This document shows, in pieces, positions 21,994-28,990 of a DNA stretch of 34,740 nucleotides. The stretch lies in the NCBI GenBank assembly GCA_947479535.1, contig CANJZQ010000021.1, forward strand, positions 1-34,740, given 5' to 3'. How positions within the stretch are numbered: the first letter of the stretch is position 1; every line of letters begins with the position of its first letter. This DNA comes from Oligoflexales bacterium (lineage in GTDB: Bacteria > Bdellovibrionota_B > Oligoflexia > Oligoflexales > RGVZ01). The translations under genes were made by a program, and so were the position numbers. The notes under the pieces were generated by a model. It worked only from the letters and a program-made list of their open reading frames with translations, was not told the DNA's origin and did not search any database.

Positions 21994-22980
21994 ATGTCCG
22001 ACCCCAAACGACTGAAACACAGCCCAATTGTAGTTGCCGTTGATTTTGATTCCAGCCTGGCGAACACCATCAAGGTTGCGGGTGAGCTGGCAAGGCGCAG
22101 CCGTTCAAAACTAATCCTTCTGCATGCCGTAAGAGAATGGAGCACGTATACCACGTCCAGCCTTGAGGGAAACATGAGCCTGCCCCTCGGCGACGTCATG
22201 GCGGCCAACTTTCAGGCTGAGATCGAGGATGCAAGGCAACAACTCAACGATACGGCCGCCCCGCTGCGAAAAGATTTATCAGTCGAGATCAAGGTGGTTG
22301 CCGGGATTCCAAATCAAGTGATCGTCGCAGAGGCTGTGTTGACCCAAGCGCAGGTCCTCGTGCTCGGGTCACCAGTCGACTCGTGGCGCCGCAAAGAGCA
22401 CCGCCTCAGCACTCTACTCAGCGTCCTGAGCGAGGCTCCATGCCCCGTTCTTGTCGTAGGGTCTGAACCACTAGACGAAAAAATCGAAGCGGTTGCCATC
22501 GCGGATGATCTTACGCCCTGGTCAAGACCAGCCGTTACCGCCGCATTTTATTTTGCTGAGGCGATGGATGCCCCACATGTGTATCACTTGCACGTGAATC
22601 CACTCCAGCGCGAACGTTTCGCCCAGGCCCTGCGCCGTTATGCGATGCGCCAGGGAACCCAAGTGAGGCCCGAGGCGGCCAACGAATTTTTCAAGGACCT
22701 CGAACACGATCTGTCTTTACAGCTTCGTGAACGCGCAGGAGAAGAGACCGTTTGGTTTCCGGAACGTGAAGGCCGGTATACCGCGTCCGTCCTGCATGGG
22801 CCGGTCCTCGACACGATTGAGAGTGCGATCAGCAAGGATCAAGGATGGAATGCTGGTCTCATCGTTTTTGGCCAACACAGGAGCTTTCACAGGAGGCCAT
22901 TCCGCGCCGGCAACGTGCCGTTCAGTGAAATGGCACGCCTTGGAAAGCTCGCACTGATCGTCCCTCCGGAGGCTGCTTAA
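21994..22980 (+). CDS. Tandem-domain universal stress protein
   Basis: A 328-residue protein with two Usp repeats. Domain 1 (about residues 10-155) starts PIVVAVDFDSSLANTIK and ends VLVLGSP...APCPVLVVGS; domain 2 (about 160-325) starts EAVAIADDLTPWSRPAVTAA and ends LIVFGQHR...KLALIVPPEA. The G-x2-G-x9-G-S/T nucleotide loop of ATP-binding Usp proteins is incomplete in both halves, so ATP binding is doubtful. The ATG at 21994 follows GGGAGG by 7 nt; a longer reading from 21943 is not needed. It forms an operon with the PNPOx-like gene that starts 2 nt after its stop, and has a leader hairpin overlapping the ribosome site. Confidence 0.88.
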   Translation: MSDPKRLKHSPIVVAVDFDSSLANTIKVAGELARRSRSKLILLHAVREWSTYTTSSLEGNMSLPLGDVMAANFQAEIEDARQQLNDTAAPLRKDLSVEIKVVAGIPNQVIVAEAVLTQAQVLVLGSPVDSWRRKEHRLSTLLSVLSEAPCPVLVVGSEPLDEKIEAVAIADDLTPWSRPAVTAAFYFAEAMDAPHVYHLHVNPLQRERFAQALRRYAMRQGTQVRPEAANEFFKDLEHDLSLQLRERAGEETVWFPEREGRYTASVLHGPVLDTIESAISKDQGWNAGLIVFGQHRSFHRRPFRAGNVPFSEMARLGKLALIVPPEAA

Positions 22981-22982
22981 AT

Positions 22983-23489
22983 ATGACAACAGGACGCCTT
23001 GACCCAACCCACTGTGAAATATTGTTGAAGACTGAGCACATTGGCAGATTGGCTTGCCATGCTGCGGGTAAAACTTATGTGGTGCCCGTGACCTATGTGT
23101 TCGAACAGGGAGCGATCTATGGCCATACAAATCCGGGCCTGAAATTGGAAATGCTCCGCTCAAACCCCGCCGTCTGTTTTGAGGTGGACCACCTCGACAA
23201 CATGGCCAATTGGCGCTCGGTCGTCGCCTGGGGGACCTTTGAAGAGCTCGCCGGGAGCGCAAAGGCTAATGCCCTCGATATTCTTTTTCAGCGTCTGACA
23301 CCAGTCATACGAAGCCAGACCAGCTTGCCCACAAAGGGAGCCCTCCCCAACGATCTCACCAAAGAGCAAATCAAGGAAAAGAGTACCGACAAGGCGATGG
23401 CCGATATGAAAATCAGACCGCAACAAGGCGTCGTCTACCGGATCAACCTGACAGAGATGACAGGGCGCTTTGAGAAGGGTTTTCACTGA
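22983..23489 (+). CDS. Pyridoxamine 5'-phosphate oxidase-like flavin-binding protein
   Basis: A 168-residue protein of the split-barrel PNPOx-like family, which binds FMN, F420 or haem. The N-terminal pattern ILLKTEHIGRLACHAAGKTYVVPVTY, followed by the strand IYGHTNPGLKLEMLRSNPAVCFEVD and the SVVAWGTFEEL strand, is the usual fold signature of the general stress/heme-utilisation-like branch. It lacks the features of true PdxH. ATG at 22983 has GGAGG 10 nt upstream inside the Usp gene; the 2-nt gap means that the two are cotranscribed. The pairing with Usp suggests a redox-stress role, but the reaction is unknown. Confidence 0.85.
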   Translation: MTTGRLDPTHCEILLKTEHIGRLACHAAGKTYVVPVTYVFEQGAIYGHTNPGLKLEMLRSNPAVCFEVDHLDNMANWRSVVAWGTFEELAGSAKANALDILFQRLTPVIRSQTSLPTKGALPNDLTKEQIKEKSTDKAMADMKIRPQQGVVYRINLTEMTGRFEKGFH

Positions 23490-23520
23490 TTTCGACAATT
23501 TCTTTGGTTCGCCTGATTCA

Positions 23521-23549
23521 TTGCCAAGAAATCGACAACCGGGCACAAT
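23521..23549 (+). promoter_or_regulatory. Candidate sigma70 promoter for receiver/TPR gene
   Basis: TTGCCA at 23521-23526 (5 of 6) and CACAAT at 23544-23549 (4 of 6) are 17 nt apart, about 50 nt before the start codon. A GGAGGA at 23554-23559 in the leader is too far from the chosen start to be its ribosome site. Confidence 0.3.
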
Positions 23550-23599
23550 TCACGGAGGAATAATTTCTCTAAAATTCTGTGGCTCAAGGAATTGCCGGT

Positions 23600-25753
23600 A
23601 TGTCAAACCAATCCCACCTCCGGAAAACCTTTGAATCAAAAGAGCCGTCCATCATCATCGCGTACCCCAACGGGACCGTGCGCGGACAGATCACTGCCGT
23701 TTTCAAAGAGCTTGGTTTCAAAACAATCCTCGGCGCCAGTGAAATTTCCGATGTCGTCGCGATCCTTCAAGACTCAATAGCGAACGGAAAGCCACCCGGG
23801 TGGATCCTGACGAGCATGTATCTCGACGGAAAAGCCAATGCCCTTCAGCTTCAACAACTTCTAAACTCAACCGCTGAGCTGAAACAAATCGCTTGCTCAT
23901 TCATCACCACGACGGAGGAAGAGTTCACAATACCGCTGGCTGTTGAACGCGGACTACTGTCGTGGCACCCGGCAGAATCCTTCACTCAGGGTGACTCCCT
24001 CAGGAAAGAAGTCAATGCCCTTCTTTCCATCATCAGCAGGCATGATTTCAATCCGGAACTGGTCGCCATGACCTATGCCTGCTCCATGCTGCGGAAGAAA
24101 GAGAAATACAACGAATTAAAACGGCTCAGTGGCGTCATGCTCGAGTTCAAGTCTGATAACCCGTATGCACTGCTTGGTTACGCGGATGCCTTGGCCTTAA
24201 ATGGCGACCTTGCTGGAGCCAAGCGTTATGCAACTCAAGCCGTGTGGTCCAACAAAGAACTCCTGGGACAGGTGGGTTCTATAAAATCACTGAACGATGC
24301 GCCAGTATTCACGCCCGAGGAAATCCAGGCAATGGAGGTCAGGGGCACTTCACTCTTTAGTGCCTTTGGCATTCAAAATTGCATCATCCTGGATCCAGAT
24401 TCTACCGCAAGAAAGCATCTGCGAAATGTACTCAGTGGGATGGGGATTCAGGAAATCATCGAATTCGACAACGGACTCTCTGCCTGGGAGCATCTCGAAA
24501 AAAACCACCACCATACGATCATGATCTGCGAATGGAAATTGCCGGGCCTTTCAGGAATGGCGCTCTTGCAGCGCATGCAGCAGGCTGGAATTCATGACGT
24601 TCCGGTTATTATTTCCAGCGCACAACTGGGACAAATGGACGTTGGCTTGGTCGAGGAATTAGGTAGCGCCGTACTCTTGCAAAAGCCCTTGACCACGGAA
24701 TCTCTTGAGAGCGACATACGGACAGCAATGAGAGAAGAGCACCTGCCTTCTTCCTTCAAGGGGATCATTCGCAAGGTCCGCCATCTATTGCGGAAGCATG
24801 ACACCGCGTCCGCCAAAAAAATCTGGGAGGCTTCGGCGGCTCAGATGGTTATCCCTGGCCTCCACCGCCGTGTGGTGTCCGCAGAAATCTTGATGGCGGA
24901 AGCAAAACTGGATGACGCCTATGCCGAGGCCATCGCCGCGGAAAAGGCTGGCGCGAAGGGAGCTTATTTCTTCAACCTTCTCGGTAAAATCTCATTCGCA
25001 TTGGGCGACTTTGATGGATCGGCCAGCTGGTTTGAGAAAGCAAACGAAGAGGTCGCAATCAACATTGAACGGCTCACCGATTTGGCAACGGTCGAGCTTC
25101 ACCGGGGTGACACCGGCAAGGCCGCTGAGGTCACAGCAGACGCCGCAAACATTGACGCGATGAACCCGAAAGTCCTGGAGGCACAGGCCATGATCGCGCT
25201 GGAAAAAGGTGACTCCGAAGATGCTTCCGCCGTTATGGCCCAACTCAATGATTTGATGAACATTGTTGGGCACTTGAACAACCGGGCTGTGGCCATGGCT
25301 TGGAAGGGCGATCATGACCGCGGAATTTCCCTTTACCGCGAGGCCCTTTCTGCGGCTCCAAAAGCTGCCGTAAAAGACCAGAAATCATTTGCACCATTCG
25401 TGACCTACAATCTGGCGCTGGCCCTTGCACGCAAGGGGGACCTGGAATTGGCTGAGAAAACAGTCGCTGGGTTGGATCCGCTGGCACTGGCAACGGCAGA
25501 AGGTCGCCTCTCCATGAAAGTTAGCGGCTTCAAAAGTCGCATCAAGGACGCGATCAAAACTGGAAAAAAACTTGAAATCGACACGCCCAAGACCAGCGAC
25601 GTCTCAAAAAAGAGAATTTTAAATCTTCATAAAAATGCAACTGCCGCAAAGGCAGCAAATCTCGTCAAGGAATTAAAAGTTCTTGGAACGATTGACTACC
25701 GGGCTTTGAAGCTGATCGAAAAGCCACTACGCTTCAATCCCAAAAAACCCTGA
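23600..25753 (+). CDS. Two-receiver response-regulator-like protein with TPR domain
   Basis: A 717-residue cytosolic protein. Residues ~15-145 are a degenerate receiver domain (acidic pocket lost; Ser at the phospho-acceptor position in ILTSMYLD). Residues ~150-240 are helical, TPR-like. Residues 260-378 are a second receiver aligning well with CheY: CIILDPDST (Asp265), IMICEWKLPGLSG where the acceptor Asp is Glu311, IISSA (Ser339/340) and LQKPLT (Lys362). From ~385 on are several TPR-type helical repeats (ALGDFDGSASWFEKA, KGDHDRGISLYREAL, ARKGDLELAEKTV) for protein binding. No output DNA-binding or kinase domain is seen. ATG at 23600 follows AAGGA by 9 nt. Likely a constitutive or scaffold signalling protein. 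Confidence 0.85.
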   Translation: MSNQSHLRKTFESKEPSIIIAYPNGTVRGQITAVFKELGFKTILGASEISDVVAILQDSIANGKPPGWILTSMYLDGKANALQLQQLLNSTAELKQIACSFITTTEEEFTIPLAVERGLLSWHPAESFTQGDSLRKEVNALLSIISRHDFNPELVAMTYACSMLRKKEKYNELKRLSGVMLEFKSDNPYALLGYADALALNGDLAGAKRYATQAVWSNKELLGQVGSIKSLNDAPVFTPEEIQAMEVRGTSLFSAFGIQNCIILDPDSTARKHLRNVLSGMGIQEIIEFDNGLSAWEHLEKNHHHTIMICEWKLPGLSGMALLQRMQQAGIHDVPVIISSAQLGQMDVGLVEELGSAVLLQKPLTTESLESDIRTAMREEHLPSSFKGIIRKVRHLLRKHDTASAKKIWEASAAQMVIPGLHRRVVSAEILMAEAKLDDAYAEAIAAEKAGAKGAYFFNLLGKISFALGDFDGSASWFEKANEEVAINIERLTDLATVELHRGDTGKAAEVTADAANIDAMNPKVLEAQAMIALEKGDSEDASAVMAQLNDLMNIVGHLNNRAVAMAWKGDHDRGISLYREALSAAPKAAVKDQKSFAPFVTYNLALALARKGDLELAEKTVAGLDPLALATAEGRLSMKVSGFKSRIKDAIKTGKKLEIDTPKTSDVSKKRILNLHKNATAAKAANLVKELKVLGTIDYRALKLIEKPLRFNPKKP

Positions 25754-25772
25754 AACACAAAGAGAAAAATTA

Positions 25773-26768
25773 ATGCGCGCAGCAATCCTTGACGCCCTTT
25801 CCGGACCGGCCAGCATCCGCATTGGTGAAGTGCCAAAACCGCAGCCGAAACGCGGCGAAATTTTGGTCAAAGTGATTTGTTCTCCGGTCAATCCATCTGA
25901 CGTTCTTTACTGCAGCGGACTCTATGGAAATCCGCCAAATTTGCCAGTGACGCCTGGGTTTGAAGGATGCGGGACCGTGGTGGCATCAGGTGGTGGATTC
26001 ATGGCAGATCGCCTGATTGGCAAGCGCGTGGCAGGGAGTGTTCAGACAGGGAAGGGATTTTGGTCTGAATTTGTCGTCTTGAAGGCCATGGAAGCACTGG
26101 TGATCCCCGAACACATCCCAAACGAATCGGCGGCCTCTGCATTGGTCAATCCACTCACTGCAGTTGCACTGGTACGACCTGTTGTGGAAGGAAAACACCG
26201 GGCCATGATCCAGACGGCGGCTGCATCGCAGCTCGGACGAATGATGATCCGTTTGAGTACGCGGCATGATTTTCCACTGATCAACATCGTGCACCGAAGG
26301 GAACTCGTGGATGAGTTGAGGGGGCAGGGGGCCCAGCACGTTCTCGACAGCAGCTCCGGCGGTTTCAAAGAAAGCCTCGGCAGGCTTTCCCGTGAACTGG
26401 GTGCAACATGGGCCGCAGATGCAGTGGCGGGCGACATGACCGGCATTCTGGCTGCATCGATGCCGCAAGGAAGCACGATTGCGGTATACGGAGTGCTTTC
26501 GGGACGGGAATCCACTGTGAATCCCGGGGATTTGATTTTTCGCGGGCAAACCGTAACCGGTTTCTGGCTGTCCAATGAATTCAAGGACCGCAGTCCCCTT
26601 GGATTGATCCGGATTGCAAGGCGCATGAAATCAGCAACAAAACTTCTTGATTCAGATTTAAAGACGGTCGCCCAGGCTCATTTAAAAATGGACGAGATGG
26701 CTACACGTCTGCCGGAACTGCTGAAGTCAACGAGCAAAGGTAAAATTTACATCACGCCGAACGCTTGA
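25773..26768 (+). CDS. Zinc-independent MDR oxidoreductase (enoyl thioester reductase/quinone reductase-like)
   Basis: A 331-residue medium-chain reductase. The N-terminal EILVKVICSPVNPSD and PGFEGCGTVV are conserved in this superfamily, but the catalytic zinc ligands of alcohol dehydrogenases are absent. The nucleotide loop AAASQLGRMMIRL resembles the AxxxxxG motif of 2-enoyl thioester reductases (mitochondrial Etr1 type), as does VNPLTAVALV. It probably reduces an enoyl thioester or quinone with NADPH. ATG at 25773 lies 19 nt after the receiver/TPR stop, with a weak AAAGAG site. The end overlaps the convergent fliN by 17 bp. Confidence 0.82.
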   Translation: MRAAILDALSGPASIRIGEVPKPQPKRGEILVKVICSPVNPSDVLYCSGLYGNPPNLPVTPGFEGCGTVVASGGGFMADRLIGKRVAGSVQTGKGFWSEFVVLKAMEALVIPEHIPNESAASALVNPLTAVALVRPVVEGKHRAMIQTAAASQLGRMMIRLSTRHDFPLINIVHRRELVDELRGQGAQHVLDSSSGGFKESLGRLSRELGATWAADAVAGDMTGILAASMPQGSTIAVYGVLSGRESTVNPGDLIFRGQTVTGFWLSNEFKDRSPLGLIRIARRMKSATKLLDSDLKTVAQAHLKMDEMATRLPELLKSTSKGKIYITPNA

Positions 26769-27084
26769 TTTCCTGGTCTGGCGTTGATGCCTTTTTGCCG
26801 ATCACTTCCGTGATCCGGACGGCGAGCTTGCCGTTTACTTCAACGGCTTCCCCAAGAGCGAAAAGCTTCTCGTTCACAAAAATTTTGAGCGGATCTTTTG
26901 CATTGCCTGCCAAAGCGATCATTTCGCCGATTTTAAGATTTAAAATGTCGGCGATTGGCATCCGGGTCGTACCAACTTCGACCGAGATCTTGACGCGAAC
27001 ATCCATGAGGGATTCGGCTACGTCACGATTGACCCGAAAATCAGGGGTCGACGCACCGCTATTTTTTTTCTTGATGATGTTCAA
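26752..27084 (-). CDS. fliN: Flagellar motor switch protein FliN
   Basis: A 110-residue FliN/SpoA-domain protein that forms the lower C-ring of the flagellar switch and, with FliM and FliG, responds to CheY-P. Residues ~28-98 show the family: MDVRVKISVEVGTTRMPIAD, LKIGEMIAL, DPLKIFVNEKLFALGEAVEV and AVRITEV. The start is TTG at 27084, with GAGGGG 6 nt upstream; an internal ATG would give an ~84-residue core without a ribosome site. The gene stands alone, not with fliM, downstream of thiolase on the same strand. Its ribosome site is inside a terminator-like hairpin, and its 3' end overlaps the convergent reductase. Confidence 0.88.
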   Translation of the reverse strand: MNIIKKKNSGASTPDFRVNRDVAESLMDVRVKISVEVGTTRMPIADILNLKIGEMIALAGNAKDPLKIFVNEKLFALGEAVEVNGKLAVRITEVIGKKASTPDQEIKRSA

Positions 27085-27123
27085 AAAAAACCCCTCTCTT
27101 CAGAATGATCGGAAGAAAAGGGG
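27083..27123 (-). terminator. Terminator-like hairpin overlapping the fliN ribosome site
   Basis: Read on the minus strand, CCCCTTTTCTTC (27123-27112) pairs with GAAGAGAGGGG (27101-27091) with one mismatch and one bulge, followed by eight T (27090-27083). It lies 36 nt after the thiolase stop. The GAGGGG of the 3' arm is the fliN ribosome site and the T run leads directly into the TTG start. It could end thiolase mRNA or act as an attenuator for fliN. Confidence 0.65.
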
Positions 27124-27158
27124 AAATCTTTAGGAAAACCGGAGCCAGTCCCTGGGGA

Positions 27159-28334
27159 TTAGACGACCTCGACAATCACCGCGCTGGCCTCGCCCCCGCC
27201 GATGCACAAGGTGGCCAAACCGCGACGTTTTCCAGCGGCGCGGAGGGCATGGATCAGGGTGACTAAAACACGCGTCCCACTAGCCCCGATCGGATGACCA
27301 AGGGCAACCGCACCACCATGGACGTTCACTTTGTCGTGAGGAATTTCAAGGTCACGCATGGCCGCCATTGGAACGACGGCAAAAGCCTCATTGATCTCAA
27401 AAAGGTCGATGTCACTGGCCGACAATTTGGCCTTGTGTAGCACCTTGCGAATGCACTCGACCGGCGCCGTCGTGAACCATGACGGATCCTGCGCATGGGA
27501 GGCTTGGGCAACGATTCGAACCAGCGGCTTCAAGCCAAGCTCTTTGGCTTTTTCTTCGCTACACGCAACCACGAGGGCAGCCCCATCATTAATCGACGAT
27601 GCGTTACCGGCCGTGATTGTTCCAGCCTTGTCAAAGGCTGGACGCAATTCCGGCAGCTTTGCCAGATCCGCAGCAAATGGTTCTTCGTCCTTGTCCACCA
27701 TGACGGGACCCTTGCGACCAGGAACCTCAACGGCCACAACCTCATTTTTGAAGTGACCGCTCTCCCATGCATTGCGCGCCCGGGCGTAACTTTCTTGAGC
27801 GTACTTATCCTGATCTTCGCGGGAGAACTTGTATTCCTTCGCACAGATCTCGCCACAATTTCCCATGGCCACGCTTCCGTATGGATCCCAAAGGCCGTCC
27901 CACTGCATATGGTCCTTGACCTCGACCGAACCAAACTTGTAACCGGCCCGCGAATTCATCAAAAGGTGCGGCGCCAAAGTCATGTTTTCCTGACCACCAG
28001 CGAAAACAACCTTGGCATCACCCAGACGGATTGCCTGATCTGCCAACATCACGGCCTTAAGGCCGCTACCACAGACGCGGTTGATCGTCGTTGCACAAAC
28101 GGATTTGGGCAGACCGCCGTAGATGGCCGTCTGGCGTGCTGGAGCCTGTCCAACCCCTGCCGACAGAACATTGCCCATGACAATCTCGTCGACCTTCGAC
28201 GGATCGATCTTGGTCTTGGCGAGTGCATCCTTGACCAGGGCTGCGCCAAGGCGCGATGCGGGTAAAGCAGAGAATGCTCCGCTTAATTTGCCTACCGGCG
28301 TACGACCTGCGTAAACAATAACAGTGTGAGCCAT
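27159..28334 (-). CDS. Acetyl-CoA C-acetyltransferase (thiolase)
   Basis: A 391-residue thiolase that condenses two acetyl-CoA or cleaves 3-ketoacyl-CoA. The acylated Cys88 sits in NRVCGSGLKAV, the proton-relay His in GGAVALGHPIGASGTR, and the second catalytic Cys in TLCIGGGEAS. The NEAF motif (DLFEINEAFAVVPM) is present. The overall length and motif order match the biosynthetic/AtoB type rather than FadA. ATG at 28334 has GGAGG 6 nt upstream. A perfect palindrome TCAAAG-TTA-CTTTGA lies upstream at 28375-28389 and could control it. fliN follows downstream. Together with the acyl-CoA dehydrogenase it points to fatty-acid use. Confidence 0.96.
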   Translation of the reverse strand: MAHTVIVYAGRTPVGKLSGAFSALPASRLGAALVKDALAKTKIDPSKVDEIVMGNVLSAGVGQAPARQTAIYGGLPKSVCATTINRVCGSGLKAVMLADQAIRLGDAKVVFAGGQENMTLAPHLLMNSRAGYKFGSVEVKDHMQWDGLWDPYGSVAMGNCGEICAKEYKFSREDQDKYAQESYARARNAWESGHFKNEVVAVEVPGRKGPVMVDKDEEPFAADLAKLPELRPAFDKAGTITAGNASSINDGAALVVACSEEKAKELGLKPLVRIVAQASHAQDPSWFTTAPVECIRKVLHKAKLSASDIDLFEINEAFAVVPMAAMRDLEIPHDKVNVHGGAVALGHPIGASGTRVLVTLIHALRAAGKRRGLATLCIGGGEASAVIVEVV

Positions 28335-28374
28335 GATGAACCTCCGGCTGAAAACTCGAGACGCCCAAATTACT

Positions 28375-28389
28375 TCAAAGTTACTTTGA
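28375..28389. promoter_or_regulatory. Perfect inverted repeat upstream of thiolase (possible operator)
   Basis: TCAAAG (28375-28380) TTA CTTTGA (28384-28389) is a perfect 6-bp dyad with a 3-nt centre, 41 nt upstream of the thiolase start and 69 nt before the divergent DUF2892-like gene. It could bind a TetR- or similar repressor; the regulator is not identified. Confidence 0.35.
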
Positions 28390-28457
28390 TGGCATCCCGT
28401 TTGCTACTCCGAACCTCAGGAAAACATCAACTCCGGGTATCCGGGGGGAGGCACGAA

Positions 28458-28811
28458 ATGAACTTTGAAGGAATCAAAAGCAAGGGTCTGGAGATTGGGC
28501 ACGACATCCAGCATCGGGTTGCCGATCAGTGGCAAAGTGACGCCGCTGTGCGGCGCTCCAGCGTCAACGTTGGCAAGCCTGAGCGGATTGTCAGCGGGGT
28601 CTTGGGGTCAGTCCTGGTCTTGCTTGGAATGCGGCGCCCTGGCACCGTCAATCGCCTCGTGAGTCTTGCCGGCGCAGACCTCGTGCTCCGCGCGGCCTGT
28701 GGGCACTGTAACGTCTATAAAGCACTCAACTTTTCGACGGTTTCCGCACATGAAAAAGAGACCCGCCGGACCCTCGCTGAACCAAGGCTGGCACGCAAGT
28801 CAGCCGCCTGA
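28458..28811 (+). CDS. Small DUF2892/YgaP-like inner membrane protein
   Basis: A 117-residue protein. After a hydrophilic N-terminus it has NVGKPERIVSGVLGSVLVLLGM, a turn RRPGTVNRLVSLAGADLVLRA, then CGHCNVYKAL. The pattern (ER..S...G..L...G, two helices, then GHC.LY.AL) is that of DUF2892-type two-helix membrane proteins found in many Gram-negative bacteria. The function of the family is unknown. The ATG at 28458 has a strong GGGGGGAGG site 6 nt upstream. It diverges from thiolase (123 nt spacer) and precedes the tRNA gene by 77 nt. The two cysteines in CGHC could bind a metal or be redox-active; this is inference. Confidence 0.7.
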   Translation: MNFEGIKSKGLEIGHDIQHRVADQWQSDAAVRRSSVNVGKPERIVSGVLGSVLVLLGMRRPGTVNRLVSLAGADLVLRAACGHCNVYKALNFSTVSAHEKETRRTLAEPRLARKSAA

Positions 28812-28818
28812 TTGGCTC

Positions 28819-28845
28819 TTGACTTTTGAGGCCCCTCGCCATAAT
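28819..28845 (+). promoter_or_regulatory. Candidate promoter for tRNA-Met
   Basis: TTGACT (28819-28824) and CATAAT (28840-28845), each 5 of 6 to consensus, are 15 nt apart, a short spacing, and lie 43 nt before the tRNA. Confidence 0.3.
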
Positions 28846-28888
28846 CCAACCGCTTGCGATGTTGCGCCCGCAACACCGTAAGTGGCCT

Positions 28889-28965
28889 GGCGAGGTAGCT
28901 CAGATGGTTAGAGCGGTGGATTCATAACCCACAGGTCGGGAGTTCGATTCTCCCCTTCGCCACCA
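28889..28965 (+). tRNA. tRNA-Met (anticodon CAT, elongator type)
   Basis: A 77-nt cloverleaf: acceptor GGCGAGG pairs with CTTCGCC (one G-U), D-stem GCTC/GAGC, anticodon loop TTCATAA with CAT, T-stem GGGAG/CTCCC with loop TTCGATT, A73 and an encoded CCA. G1-C72 rules out the initiator. G2-C71, C3-G70, A5-U68 and A73 fit elongator Met rather than lysidine tRNA-Ile. Position 31-39 is an A-C mismatch. Confidence 0.95.
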
Positions 28966-28990
28966 TTTCCTTTTCTGACACAATCCCCTC

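Noticed and set aside
23490-23540. Hairpin after PNPOx-like gene as a terminator
   Set aside because: A weak imperfect stem without a T tract; overlaps the candidate promoter.
27495-28265. 256-aa open frame opposite thiolase
   Set aside because: Antisense to a gene with all catalytic motifs; no recognisable domain.
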